From positions 1 to 64,000 of the forward strand of contig DASXVJ010000006.1 in NCBI GenBank assembly GCA_036504335.1: a stretch of DNA of 64,000 nucleotides. The letters are read 5' to 3'. The position numbers and the translations under genes are program-made. Source of the stretch: Fen-183 sp036504335. GTDB lineage: Bacteria; Acidobacteriota; Thermoanaerobaculia; UBA5066. This document shows positions 17,483 to 26,636 of the stretch, piece after piece. Positions within the stretch are counted from its first letter, which is position 1. Each line of letters starts with the position of its first letter. The notes beneath the pieces were generated by a model that saw only the letters and a program-made list of their open reading frames with translations, made no database searches and was not told the origin of the DNA.

Positions 17483-19336
17483 TCAGCCCGGGCGGGTCTT
17501 CTTCCGGTTCGCGAGCTTCTCCGTCAGCTGCAGGTTCCGGCGGATCTGCTCGAGCATCTTCGCTTCGAGCCCGCCGCGGCCGCCCGAGACCCGCACGTCG
17601 CGCCTCTTCGCGCGCCCGAACGCCTGCCGCGCCGCGCGCGCGTCGCCGAGCGCGAGGTAGGCGAGCCCGAGGTGCGTGAGGCCCGTCGGCGTCTCGCCGA
17701 GGTCCGTCGCGCGCCTGAGGCACTCGACGGCGCGGTCGAACTCGCGCCGCTTGTAGTGCACCCAGCCCTTGGCCGCGAGCGGGAACTGCCGCATCTCCTT
17801 CGGCGAGAGTTTCAGGGAAAGGTCCGCGAGCTCGAGGGCCGCGTCGAGGTCCTCCCCCATCTCCGCGAGCGCCGTCGCGCGCTGGAAATACGCGATCGAC
17901 CGCGCGTAGTTGGAGCGCACCGCCCCGAGCATCTCCTCGGCGACGCGGCTCCCCTCGCGGAACTTCCCTTCCGCCTTGAGGGCCTCGAGGAGCGTCGCGT
18001 ACGCGGCCGCCGTCACCATCTCGCCGGGCTCGCGCGAGAGCACGCGGCGCGTCGTCGCGACGGCCTCGGACGTGCGGCCCACGGCCGAGCACAGGAGCGC
18101 GAACGCGATCAGGAGCGTGGGGTTCTCCGCGTCGAGCTTCAGCGCGCGCCGGTAGATCGCGAGCGCCTTCTGCGGGTCGCGCGGAGCCGCGGCCTCCGCG
18201 CGGCGCGCGAGCTGCGCGGCCTCGCCCGTCACCTTCGGGAGCGCCCGCGCGCCCGAGGGCGCGAGGAGCTTGCAGGCCTCCTGGTACTCGATGCGGTTCG
18301 GGTTCAGCTCGAGCGCGGACTGAAAGCGCTCGGTGGCCTTCTGCGTCCAGCCGCGGTCGAGGTAGCAGAGTCCGAGCTGGTAGAGGGCGTCCTCGTCGTC
18401 CGGGTCGAGCCGCACCGCCTTCTGGAACGCCTCCGTCGCCTCCGCGAGGCGGCCCCGCTCGTACGCGATCGTGCCGAGCAGGGAAAAGGCCTGCGGGTTC
18501 TCGTCGATCGCGACGGCCTTCCGCAGGAACGTTTCGGCGCGCGCGAGCTGTCCGCGGAGCGCGAAGAGCGCGCCAAGCGCGAAGTACGGGAGGAACGCGT
18601 CCGGCTTGACCGCGACGGCCTCCTTGAGCGCCTCGAGCGCACGGTCCGTCCGGCCGGCCTCGTTTTCGAGGACCCCCGTGTAGACGAGCGCCTCGAAGTG
18701 GCGCGGCTCGCGCGCGAGGACCGTGTTGAGCAGCTGCGCGGCGCGCTCGGTCTCGCCCTCGTTGAAGGCGGTCTCGCCGAGGTAGAACGCGAGCTCCGCG
18801 TTCGTCTTGTCGAGCCGGAACGCGTCTTCGAGCGACCGCACGGCCTTTTCGGGGTCGAGCGCGTAGAACGCGAACTCGGCGTCCGCGAGGAGGCCCTTGA
18901 ACCGCTCGCGCCGCTCGCCCGAGAAGCTCCCGAGCATCCGCTCCTTGCGCTCGAGGAAGCGCTCGCGCTTCTCCATCGCGGCCATGTGGAGATCGACGCG
19001 AGTTTCCCAGAGGTCGAGGAGCTCCTCCTCGACGAGGAGACCTTTCCGCTCGAGCAGGTCCTTGAGCGCGAGGAGGCCCGTCTGCGAGACGAACCCGTTC
19101 TTCTCCTGCCGGTTCAGGGCCTCGAGCAGCATCTTGAGGGTCTCGGCGCTGCGCTTGACGATCTCTTCGAGGACCGAGACGCGCTCGAGGAGGTGCTCGT
19201 CCAGCGAGACGCCCTCCTCGGACGTGCCCTCGTCGTATGTCTCCGCCGCGCCCGAGACGACGAGAAGCTTGCTCTGGCACTTCCCGCAGAACTCGCGATC
19301 GAGCTCATTCGTGGTTCCACAGACCTGACAGATCAC
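17483..19336 (-). CDS. zinc-ribbon TPR repeat protein
   Basis: This 617-residue protein starts with a rubredoxin-like zinc ribbon, CQVCGTTNELDREFCGKCQS (about 3-22). A coiled-coil region follows (about 45-150), then roughly ten TPR units such as PRHFEALVYTGVLENEAGR and NPQAFSLLGTIAYERGRL, through the C-terminus. It has no signal peptide, so it is probably a cytoplasmic scaffold. The GTG start at 19336 overlaps the stop of the dehydrogenase gene (GTGA). An earlier in-frame GTG would overlap that gene much more, so I rejected it. The partner is unknown, and the coupling to a fatty-acid enzyme may be only organisational. Confidence 0.85.
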   Translation of the reverse strand: MICQVCGTTNELDREFCGKCQSKLLVVSGAAETYDEGTSEEGVSLDEHLLERVSVLEEIVKRSAETLKMLLEALNRQEKNGFVSQTGLLALKDLLERKGLLVEEELLDLWETRVDLHMAAMEKRERFLERKERMLGSFSGERRERFKGLLADAEFAFYALDPEKAVRSLEDAFRLDKTNAELAFYLGETAFNEGETERAAQLLNTVLAREPRHFEALVYTGVLENEAGRTDRALEALKEAVAVKPDAFLPYFALGALFALRGQLARAETFLRKAVAIDENPQAFSLLGTIAYERGRLAEATEAFQKAVRLDPDDEDALYQLGLCYLDRGWTQKATERFQSALELNPNRIEYQEACKLLAPSGARALPKVTGEAAQLARRAEAAAPRDPQKALAIYRRALKLDAENPTLLIAFALLCSAVGRTSEAVATTRRVLSREPGEMVTAAAYATLLEALKAEGKFREGSRVAEEMLGAVRSNYARSIAYFQRATALAEMGEDLDAALELADLSLKLSPKEMRQFPLAAKGWVHYKRREFDRAVECLRRATDLGETPTGLTHLGLAYLALGDARAARQAFGRAKRRDVRVSGGRGGLEAKMLEQIRRNLQLTEKLANRKKTRPG

Positions 19337-20211
19337 GAGGCGGTCTTCTCCCCTCCGGGGCCGTCGTAGCGATAGAAGCCTCTGCCCGACTTCTTCCCGA
19401 GCCAGCCGGCGTCGACCATCTGGACGAGGAGCGGGCACGGGCGGTACTTGTCGTCTCCGAGGCCGCCGTGCAGGACGCGCAGGATCGCGAGGCAGGTGTC
19501 GAGCCCGATGAAGTCGGCCAGCGTGAGCGGACCCATCGGGTGGTTCATGCCGAGCTTCATGATCCCGTCCACGGCCTCGGGCGTCGCGATGCCCTCGTGG
19601 AGGACGTAGAACGCCTCGTTCAGCATCGGCATCAGGACGCGGTTCGAGACGAAGCCGGGGAAGTCGCGGCAGAGGAGCGGCGTCTTCCCCATCGCCCCGG
19701 CGAGAGCGACCACGGCGGCCGTCGTCTCGTCGGACGTCGCGATCCCCCGGATGACCTCCACGAGCGTCATGACGGGGACCGGGTTCATGAAGTGCATCCC
19801 GATGAAGCGCTCCGGGCGCTTCGTCGCGGCCGCGAGGCGCGTGATCGAGATCGACGACGTGTTCGAGGCGAGGATGCCGCCGTCCTTCACGAGGACGTCG
19901 AGCTTCCTGAAGAGGTCCTTCTTGACGGCCTCGTTCTCGACGACGGCCTCGACGACGAGGTCCGCGTCCGAAAATCGAGCGAGGTCCGTCGCGGGAGAGA
20001 TGCGGGCGAGCGCGGCGTCGCGGGCCTCCGCCGTGACCTTGCCCTTCTCGACCTGCCGGCCGAGGTTCTTTCCGATCGTCTTCAGGCCCTTCAGAACGGC
20101 GTCTTCGGAGACGTCGAGGAGGACCACGCTCTTGCCGGCGAGCGCCGCGACGTGCGCGATTCCCGCTCCCATCTGGCCGGCGCCGACGACGCCGATTTTC
20201 TCGAGACTCAT
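19333..20211 (-). CDS. hbd: 3-hydroxybutyryl/3-hydroxyacyl-CoA dehydrogenase
   Basis: This 292-residue soluble enzyme oxidises 3-hydroxyacyl-CoA to 3-oxoacyl-CoA, or reverses it, with NAD(P). The N-terminal Rossmann motif is IGVVGAGQMGAGIA (about 6-19). The family signature FIGMHFMNPVPVMTLVEVI holds the catalytic histidine, and the C-terminal helical domain includes DFPGFVSNRVLMPMLNEAF. The length and single-domain architecture match short-chain Hbd, not the fused FadB type. The ATG at 20211 has AGGAG about nine bases upstream, and TAGGCT further upstream may be a -10 box. Confidence 0.93.
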   Translation of the reverse strand: MSLEKIGVVGAGQMGAGIAHVAALAGKSVVLLDVSEDAVLKGLKTIGKNLGRQVEKGKVTAEARDAALARISPATDLARFSDADLVVEAVVENEAVKKDLFRKLDVLVKDGGILASNTSSISITRLAAATKRPERFIGMHFMNPVPVMTLVEVIRGIATSDETTAAVVALAGAMGKTPLLCRDFPGFVSNRVLMPMLNEAFYVLHEGIATPEAVDGIMKLGMNHPMGPLTLADFIGLDTCLAILRVLHGGLGDDKYRPCPLLVQMVDAGWLGKKSGRGFYRYDGPGGEKTAS

Positions 20212-20258
20212 CCGAATGGACTCCTGTGGGGCCGCCTCGCGGCCCGGCGCCGAGCCTA

Positions 20259-21230
20259 TCAGGAGAGCGCGAGCGCGACGCGCGGGGCGCGGGACGCCGC
20301 CGACGCGAGTGAAAGGCCGATCCCGACGAGGGACGCAGCCCCCCAGACGAGGGGGCCCGCGACCGGAACGAGCGACGCGGCGCCGAGGGCGAGGAGGCCG
20401 AGCGCGGCGGCGGCCGGGTCGCCGAAGAGCGCGCTGCCGCGCGGAGCGCCCGCGTTCAGGCGGCGGCCCACCGCGACGAAGAGAGCCGTGAGCCCCCAGA
20501 CTTTCGCGGCGACGAGCGAGGCGAGGACGACCGCGCCCGCCGCGAGCGAAATGCGCGAGGGCAAGAGCGACAGGGCGAGCGCGCCGGCGAATGCGGCCGT
20601 GAGGACGGCCGTCGCGCCGAGCGCCGCGAGAAACGCGCTCCGTCCCGCGACGCCGGCGGCGGACTCGCCGAGAGCCCGCGGCGCGAGGGCGAGGAGGAGG
20701 AACGACGCGACGAGCCACGCGAAGAGGAGCGCGAGACGGAACGAAAGGAGGAACGGCCACTGCGAAAGCGAGGCGGCCGGGGACGTCTGCAGCTCCGTCG
20801 CGACGGCGGCTTCGAGGGCGGAGACGGTGCGCACGCGCCCGCCCACCTGGGCCGACGCGACGTTTCTGGCCGCGTTCGAAGAGTACGCCGGGGGATTTTC
20901 TTCGAAGGTGAGAGAGCCACCGACCGAAAGGACGTCGCCGTCGATGCGGGCGCCACGGCGCACCATCGCGCTGGCACCGAGCAGGACGAGGCTGCCTCCG
21001 ATGCGCCCGCTCACGATCGCCTCGCCTCCCCCGACCAGCACGAGGCTCCCGCCCAATTCACCTTCTAAGAAGATCTTCCGTCCGAGAGCCACGAGATCGC
21101 CGGATCTTGATTCGCCCTTGCCCACGCGAATTTCCGAAGCAGAAATCTCCTCCGAACGCGCCATCGACGATGCGGCGAGCAGAGTCATGGCGAGAAGGGC
21201 CAGGGCGAGCGGGCGGTTGCCGCTGCGCAT
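20259..21230 (-). CDS. exported beta-solenoid-like membrane protein
   Basis: This 323-residue protein has a signal peptide (about 1-25). A short repeat region (about 45-110) with GELGGSLVLVGGGEAIVSGR and GGSLVLLGASAMVRRGAR looks like bactofilin or polymer-forming beta-solenoid rungs. Four or more transmembrane helices follow (about 155-310). No enzyme motif is visible. It is the last gene of the operon that includes the ECF sigma factor and a small membrane protein. Three AT-rich repeat copies encode EEISASEIRV, RKIFLEGELG and LTFEENPPAY. An envelope-sensing or scaffold role is inference. Confidence 0.65.
   Translation of the reverse strand: MRSGNRPLALALLAMTLLAASSMARSEEISASEIRVGKGESRSGDLVALGRKIFLEGELGGSLVLVGGGEAIVSGRIGGSLVLLGASAMVRRGARIDGDVLSVGGSLTFEENPPAYSSNAARNVASAQVGGRVRTVSALEAAVATELQTSPAASLSQWPFLLSFRLALLFAWLVASFLLLALAPRALGESAAGVAGRSAFLAALGATAVLTAAFAGALALSLLPSRISLAAGAVVLASLVAAKVWGLTALFVAVGRRLNAGAPRGSALFGDPAAAALGLLALGAASLVPVAGPLVWGAASLVGIGLSLASAASRAPRVALALS
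20893..21150 (-). repeat. AT-rich dispersed repeat copies in the solenoid protein gene
   Basis: Clear copies are GGATTTTCTTCGAAGGTGA (20893-20911, plus) and GATCTTCTTAGAAGGTGAA (21076-21058, read on minus). A third, degenerate copy lies at 21128-21150 (GGAGATTTCTGCTTCGGAAA on minus). Confidence 0.6.
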
Positions 21231-21239
21231 GGCGCCGCG

Positions 21240-21740
21240 TCAGCCGCGCGCGGCGCGGACGGGCCGCTTCGCGAGCCTGCGGGCGATCAGCGCGAGCGAT
21301 CCGCCCGACAGGAGCAGCAGGCCCCCGAGCGCGGGCCTGAGCCCGCCGGCGCCGGCGAGAGCGCGGCCCGTGGCGTCCGCGAGGGCGGGAGCCGCCGCGA
21401 GCGCCGCGCCGAGCGCGCCCGAGGCCGAGGCCGCGAGCACACGGACCCACAGATCCATCGCGGCGACCGGTCCCAGCGACCAGAGAGGGGCCAGGAAAAC
21501 GGCCAGGCTGGCCGCCAGCAGGCCGGCCGCGGCAAGGGCGGGCACGCGCCAGGCCCGGGCCTTCCGGACCTCCCACGGGGCGAACGGGCGAGCCGCCAGA
21601 ATGGCGGCTGTCAGCTCGGGCCCGGGGGCCGGAGATGAGGCAACACACTCATCCAGAAGGAGTTCAAGGCGGCGATCCCGCTCCCTCTCCCCTGGAGAGA
21701 GGCTGGAAAGCTCGTCGGCATCGTCCCGAAACTGCATCAT
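21240..21740 (-). CDS. small membrane protein, possible anti-sigma partner
   Basis: This 166-residue protein has an acidic soluble N-terminal region (about 1-60, MMQFRDDADELSSLSPGE) followed by three or four hydrophobic helices. The position directly after the ECF sigma gene (nine bases) and the topology fit a membrane anti-sigma factor. However, there is no zinc-binding HxxxCxxC motif, so this is inferred from context. The ATG at 21740 is chosen for the clean gap from the sigma stop. Confidence 0.6.
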   Translation of the reverse strand: MMQFRDDADELSSLSPGERERDRRLELLLDECVASSPAPGPELTAAILAARPFAPWEVRKARAWRVPALAAAGLLAASLAVFLAPLWSLGPVAAMDLWVRVLAASASGALGAALAAAPALADATGRALAGAGGLRPALGGLLLLSGGSLALIARRLAKRPVRAARG

Positions 21741-21749
21741 CCCGCCTCT

Positions 21750-22331
21750 CTATACGATGTCTTTCGGCAAAAGATCTCGCAGGGCCTGCCGCGCCCGGAA
21801 GAGCTTGTTCTTGACCGTCCCGAGAGGCATGCCCTTCAGCTCGGCGATTTCCTCGTAAGGCATCTCGCCATAGTGCCGGAGGCTGATGAGCTCGCGGTAG
21901 TCGTCCGGCAGCCGGTCGATGGCCGCGGCGAGGGCTTCGCGCAGGCGCCGCCGCGTGAGGTCCTCGAGAGGATCGGGGCGGTTCTCGCGCGGCTCGGCGA
22001 TGCGCGACTCTCCGTCCTCCCCGGCCGGGAGCTCGAGCGGGAGCGGCCGGACCTTGCGCCGCCGCAGGTGGTCGATCGCGGCGTTGCCCGCGATCCGGAA
22101 CAGCCAGGTCGAGAACTTGTACTTCGGGTCGTAGGAGTCGAGGGCTCCGTGGACCTTGAGGAACACTTCCTGCGTGACGTCCCGGGCGTCCTCGGCGTCG
22201 TTCGTGTAGCGCCCGACGAAGCGATAGAGCCGGACGCGGTAGCGCTCGACGAGAATTTCGAACGCGCCGGCGTCGTGCCCGAGCGCGGCACGGACGAGCT
22301 CGGCGTCGTCGCGTTCCGGCGCGGCCTTCAC
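21750..22331 (-). CDS. ECF-type RNA polymerase sigma factor
   Basis: This 193-residue sigma-70 family protein has region 2 with YRFVGRYTNDAEDARDVTQE and the promoter-melting stretch FSTWLFRIAGNAAIDHLRRR. A linker leads to region 4 with YREVISL-like YRELISLRHYGEMPYEEIAE and the recognition helix GMPLGTVKNKLFRARQALR. The GTG start at 22331 overlaps the stop of the PEP/pyruvate-binding gene (GTGA), so the two are translated together. It probably controls envelope or stress genes with the membrane protein downstream as partner; the target promoters are unknown. Confidence 0.92.
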   Translation of the reverse strand: MKAAPERDDAELVRAALGHDAGAFEILVERYRVRLYRFVGRYTNDAEDARDVTQEVFLKVHGALDSYDPKYKFSTWLFRIAGNAAIDHLRRRKVRPLPLELPAGEDGESRIAEPRENRPDPLEDLTRRRLREALAAAIDRLPDDYRELISLRHYGEMPYEEIAELKGMPLGTVKNKLFRARQALRDLLPKDIV

Positions 22332-25093
22332 GAACGGGAGACCCGCGTCCGCGCGCCCTGCCCGGGTGGCGAGAGGATCGCGACGGCATGGTCCTCGTCC
22401 GCGTTCAGGAGCAGCCTCAGGACCGACCCGCCCGTGACCTTCGGAACGTCGATCACGCGGACCACCGCCTCGAGGTCGCGGAACTCCGGCGCGAGCTCGA
22501 GGAGCACGCTCGGCGAGTCCCTGAGGAACGCCTCGCGGAAGCGGATCTCGGGATCGTCCGGGAAGAGCGGCAGGTATCGGATCGACGCTTCGACGAGGTC
22601 CTGGAAGAAGTGCGTTCCGAACGAAAGGTCCGGGACGTAGCCCCCGCGCCGCCGTGCGATCTCGATGAGGGCCGCGGCGTTGTGGATGTCCGAGTACCCC
22701 ACGGGGACTCCGAGCCGGAGGTCGCCGCGGCTCCCCCATCGCCCGGGTCCCATGAGGATGAACTCGCGCTTCGGAAGCAGCTTGTTCATGCGCCCGACGG
22801 CCTGTCCCACGCGCCGGAGCGAGGCCGCGTCGGGCAGGGCCGCGTAGCCCTCCGGATCGACGTAGACGACGTGCGTGAGGTCCGGCACGCGGCCGTTCGA
22901 GACGAAGCGCTTCGCCTCGAAGATCACGCGGTCGCCGGACAGGTCGGAGGGGATCACGGCGGCCGCGGATTCCTCCGCGAAGCTCTGCGGCCGGCACTGC
23001 AGGAGGAAGAGGTCCTTCCCGTCGGACGCGAACTCGATGTCCACCGGGCCGTGCGTCTTCTCGCTCAGGACGCGGAGCAGGGCGCGCATGCGGGAGAGGA
23101 ACGGCGTCGACTCGAGAAGCGTCTCGAACGTCGCGATGAACCGGCCCTTCTTCGACGTCCAGTCCAGGAAGTACGGCCGGTGGACGCCGGTCTCGTCGGA
23201 CACCGAGAGGATCTGCTCCACACCCGGGATATCCGCTCCGCACGCGTCGAGAAGGCGTTCGAGCTCCATCGTCTCGAACGTCCCGGACTGAAGGTCGATG
23301 ACGTCCACTCTCCGGGGCGCGTAGCGGACGACCTCTTCGGGGGTGACGTTCACGCGCAGGCCGGGCTTCCCCGGCGCGACGAGGATCGGGTAGTCGTCCC
23401 CGACGCGGTCCACCGCGCGCGTTCCGAGTCCCGCCACGAGCCGCACGAGCCCGTCCTCGCGCGCGATCCGCGGCGACCACCGGAACTCGTTGTTCGAGAA
23501 CGCGACGCCCGCGAACGTCGGCAGGAAGTACCTTCCGACGCGGCTCCCGACGACCTCCTGCAGGAGGATGCCCATCTCCTCGTGAACGTCGAGGAGCCCG
23601 CGCTCGGCGCGGTACTCCAGCGGGTCGGGGCCGAAGACCGAGGCGTAAACCTCCGCGATCGCGTCCAGGAGCGCCGTGAGGCGCTCGGCCTTCGGGCCCT
23701 GGTTCGCGAGGAAGAGGCTCTTGTACTTGCCCGAGAACGCGGCCCCGACACGGTCCTCGAGGAGGCTCGAGCTGCGCACGATGAGCGGCCGGTCGCCGAA
23801 GTCGTCGAGAGCGACCGAGAGGCCCTTGACGATCTCGGGAGAGAAGTGGGAGTTCTTGAAGACCTGGATGACGTGCGGGTACTCGCGCCGGACCTGGTCG
23901 ATCTCGAGATACTTGCGGTCGTAGAGGTCGTCGAGCTGGTTGAACTCGATGAAGTCGAGGATCGCGTCCGACGAGACGTACCACGTCTTCGGAATCCGGA
24001 TGTCGCCGAGCGCGTCCGCGAACTCCGCCGATTTCTTCACGATCTGGGAGGCGAGGAACAGGCCGGAGGCCTTCCCGCCCACGCGGCCGTAACTCCTCGG
24101 CGGCGAGATCACGTGGCGCACGAGCTCGAAGAAGTCCGCCGTGTCGATGAAGTCCTTCGCGACGTCCACGAACCCGAGGTCGTCGGTGAGGAACCGGCGC
24201 GCGAGCGACACGCGGAGCTCGACCTGGACCGTACGCGAGAGCTGCCTGTCGTCGAGATGGGAGTCGTGGAAGCGCGCGAGCGCCTGCGCGAGCTCGGCGG
24301 TGGACGTGCCGGGGTTCTCCGCGGCGCGCAGGAGGAAGTCCGCCCTGTCGTCGCGGATCCACTTCTCGATGCACGAGCGGATCTCCGCGGACGAGAGGTG
24401 CTCGGAGGCGAGGCGGAACGCCGCGTCCGCGACGCCGAGGAGGTGCTCGGCGCTCCGGCGCGGCGAGGGCCGGTTCTCGTCGGACTCGAGCGGCCCCTGC
24501 CCGCCTGCGAAGTGCGGGAGGAGGTCCTGCGCGGCGGCCACGCCGTTCCAGCACAGGTAATTGATCATCCGCCGCGAGAGCCTGACCAGGTGGCGCGGGT
24601 CCGTCTGGCGGAGGAAGTCGACGATGATCCGCCACTCGCCGCCCGGAGCGTCCGTGGAACCGTCCTCGCGGCGGCCGTGGAGCCCGTCGAGGAGACGGCG
24701 CTCGAGAAGGAGCTGTCCGAGCCGCTCGGCGACCGCGTCGAGGAGCCGGCGCTCGTCCTTGAGGAACGGACCCTCGTCCGCGGCGGGGCGCTCCTCCCCG
24801 TAAAAGACCTCGACCGTGCCCGCCGCGTCGCCCTGGACGCGGATCGGCGCGGCCTGCCGCCATGGCGAGGCGACGGAGCCGGGCGGCCCGTAGACCGTTC
24901 CGTCCACGGTGAGGCGCGCGAAGCAGGTCGCGGGATACTGCCACCCGGCCGGGAGAATCTGGACGACGTTCCGGAAGACCTCGTCCAGCGAGGCCTGGGG
25001 CGCCTTGCACGCCTCGTTGACGCGGTAAATCGTGCTGAGCTCTTTGGCCCGCTCCTGGAGCGCCTCGAGGAGGTGATCGCCCGGCGTCGTCAC
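22328..25093 (-). CDS. GAF-domain protein with PEP/pyruvate-binding (PPDK N-like) domain
   Basis: This 921-residue cytoplasmic protein has a GAF-like sensor region near the N-terminus (about 15-135). A helical middle follows, then a PEP synthase/PPDK ATP-grasp-type domain: YGRVGGKASGLFLASQIV (about 340), LIVRSSSLLEDRVGAAFSGK (about 440), and DIEFASDGKDLFLLQCRPQS (about 700). The swivelling phosphohistidine domain and the PEP-binding barrel of true PEP synthase are missing, so it cannot complete the usual reaction alone. It heads the sigma-factor operon with a GTGA overlap. A signalling or phosphate-transfer role is suggested but not shown. Confidence 0.8.
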   Translation of the reverse strand: MTTPGDHLLEALQERAKELSTIYRVNEACKAPQASLDEVFRNVVQILPAGWQYPATCFARLTVDGTVYGPPGSVASPWRQAAPIRVQGDAAGTVEVFYGEERPAADEGPFLKDERRLLDAVAERLGQLLLERRLLDGLHGRREDGSTDAPGGEWRIIVDFLRQTDPRHLVRLSRRMINYLCWNGVAAAQDLLPHFAGGQGPLESDENRPSPRRSAEHLLGVADAAFRLASEHLSSAEIRSCIEKWIRDDRADFLLRAAENPGTSTAELAQALARFHDSHLDDRQLSRTVQVELRVSLARRFLTDDLGFVDVAKDFIDTADFFELVRHVISPPRSYGRVGGKASGLFLASQIVKKSAEFADALGDIRIPKTWYVSSDAILDFIEFNQLDDLYDRKYLEIDQVRREYPHVIQVFKNSHFSPEIVKGLSVALDDFGDRPLIVRSSSLLEDRVGAAFSGKYKSLFLANQGPKAERLTALLDAIAEVYASVFGPDPLEYRAERGLLDVHEEMGILLQEVVGSRVGRYFLPTFAGVAFSNNEFRWSPRIAREDGLVRLVAGLGTRAVDRVGDDYPILVAPGKPGLRVNVTPEEVVRYAPRRVDVIDLQSGTFETMELERLLDACGADIPGVEQILSVSDETGVHRPYFLDWTSKKGRFIATFETLLESTPFLSRMRALLRVLSEKTHGPVDIEFASDGKDLFLLQCRPQSFAEESAAAVIPSDLSGDRVIFEAKRFVSNGRVPDLTHVVYVDPEGYAALPDAASLRRVGQAVGRMNKLLPKREFILMGPGRWGSRGDLRLGVPVGYSDIHNAAALIEIARRRGGYVPDLSFGTHFFQDLVEASIRYLPLFPDDPEIRFREAFLRDSPSVLLELAPEFRDLEAVVRVIDVPKVTGGSVLRLLLNADEDHAVAILSPPGQGARTRVSRS

Positions 25094-25135
25094 GTGCGGC
25101 CCCAGTTTACCGGGACGCCGCCGGGCGGAAGAACC

Positions 25136-26419
25136 CTAGACCCAGCCGCGATCCCGGCAGGCCTTCGCGACCCTGCTGACCGCGATCACGTAGGCCGCGT
25201 CCCGCATGTAGAGCTTGCGCGACGCCGCGAGGTCCGCGACGTCGTGGAACGCGCGCGTCATCCTGTCGTCGAGCTTCTTGAGGACCTCTTCCTGCGTCCA
25301 GTAGTGGTTCATGTTGCTCTGCACCTGCTCGAAGTAGCTGCAGGTGACGCCGCCGGCGTTCGCGAGGAAGTCCGGGACCACGAAGATGCCGCGCTCCTTG
25401 ATGATCGCGTCCGCCTCGGGCGTCGTCGGGCCGTTCGCGCCCTCGACCATCACCTTGACGCGCTTGCCGATCCTCTTCGCCGTCTCGGCCGTGACCTGGT
25501 TCTCGAGCGCGGCCGGGATCAGGATGTCGACGTCCTCGGCGATCCAGTCGCCGCCCGGCTTGACCTCGTAGCCGAGGTCCTTCGCCTTCTTCTTGTCGAT
25601 CCCGCCGAAGTGGTCCGTGATCCCCATGAGCTGGGCGCCGTCGACACCCGACTCCCTGCGGAACGTGTAGGACGTCTGGTCCGCCTGGTCCCACGAGGAG
25701 ACCGCGACGACCGTGCCGCCCATCTTCGTGTAGAGCTGGATCGCGTACTGCGAGACGTTGCCGAAGCCCTGCACGGAGGCCTTCGTCTTCGAGATGTCGA
25801 TCCCCATCTTCTTGAGCGCTTCGCGCAGCGTGAAGACGGCGCCGTAGCCCGTGGCCTCGGTGCGTCCGAGCGAGCCGCCCATCCCGACCGGCTTGCCCGT
25901 GATGAAGCCGGGGCCGCGGTGGCCGTGGATCGTCTCCCACTCGTCGAGCATCCAGAGCATGTGCTGCGGGGTCGTCATGACGTCCGGGGCCGGCACGTCG
26001 ATCGCGGGGCCGACGTTCTTGGCGACCTGGCGGACCCAGCCGCGACAGATGCCTTCCTGCTCGCGCGCGGAGAGGTTGTGCGGGTCGCAGATCACGCCGC
26101 CCTTGGCGCCGCCGAGCGGAATGTCGACGACGGCGCACTTCCACGTCATCCACATGGAGAGGGCGCGGACCGTGTCGATCGTCTCCTGCGGGTGGAAGCG
26201 GATGCCGCCCTTGCTGGGGCCCCGCGCGTCGTTGTGCTGAACGCGGAAGCCGCGGAACACCTTGACCTTCCCGTCGTCCATGCGGACCGGGATCGCGAAC
26301 CAGTATTCGCGGAGCGGCCACCGGAGGAGATCGCGGGTCGGGGCGTCGAGCGCGAGGATGTCGGCGCTCTTGTCGAACTGGGTCTGGGCCATTTCGAAAG
26401 CGTTGAACGAGCCTGTCAT
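25136..26419 (-). CDS. Glu/Leu/Phe/Val dehydrogenase (glutamate dehydrogenase)
   Basis: This 427-residue enzyme interconverts glutamate and 2-oxoglutarate with NAD(P). It shows the substrate region GPSKGGIRFHPQE, the catalytic lysine motif PLGGAKGGVICDPHNLS, the nucleotide-binding SVQGFGNVSQYA, and VEGANGPTTPEAD. The length matches the hexameric small class. I use the ATG at 26419 with a GGGGAG sequence just upstream; longer in-frame starts would run into the promoter region. A second paralogue is divergent from it. They share key motifs but are clearly different proteins, perhaps a catabolic and an anabolic pair, or a different amino acid for one. Confidence 0.93.
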   Translation of the reverse strand: MTGSFNAFEMAQTQFDKSADILALDAPTRDLLRWPLREYWFAIPVRMDDGKVKVFRGFRVQHNDARGPSKGGIRFHPQETIDTVRALSMWMTWKCAVVDIPLGGAKGGVICDPHNLSAREQEGICRGWVRQVAKNVGPAIDVPAPDVMTTPQHMLWMLDEWETIHGHRGPGFITGKPVGMGGSLGRTEATGYGAVFTLREALKKMGIDISKTKASVQGFGNVSQYAIQLYTKMGGTVVAVSSWDQADQTSYTFRRESGVDGAQLMGITDHFGGIDKKKAKDLGYEVKPGGDWIAEDVDILIPAALENQVTAETAKRIGKRVKVMVEGANGPTTPEADAIIKERGIFVVPDFLANAGGVTCSYFEQVQSNMNHYWTQEEVLKKLDDRMTRAFHDVADLAASRKLYMRDAAYVIAVSRVAKACRDRGWV

Positions 26420-26636
26420 CTGGTTCTCCCCTGTCTTCCTTCCTGTTTCTGCGTATCCTGAGGGATCGGCGGCCGTCCCCGAAGAGACGTCGCAGACGTG
26501 GGACGCATTCACATGAAGTGTAGGGAGAGGCCCGCGGACCCGGCCATGAGGCGGGTGAATCAGGCCGCCTGAAGGCCTACACTTCGGCCTCATTCGAGTG
26601 TCCGCCGGCCCCGGCCGGACACAGGAAGGTGACCCC
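26420..26636. promoter_or_regulatory. divergent promoter region between two glutamate dehydrogenases
   Basis: This 217-base gap carries the same 10-mer CCTACACTTC on both strands (plus at 26576-26585; minus at 26524-26515), mirror-placed about 50 bases apart. Each includes a TACACT -10-like hexamer pointing at its own gene. A near-perfect hairpin (26598-26622, GTGTCCG...CGGACAC) abuts the AGGAAGGTGA ribosome-binding site of the plus gene and could mask it. No other gene is seen here. Confidence 0.5.

Noticed and set aside
22388..26461. 1357-codon plus-strand open frame across the PEP-binding and dehydrogenase genes
   Set aside because: It is the antisense of well-supported genes, with repeated E/R/V-rich composition typical of a GC-rich shadow frame.
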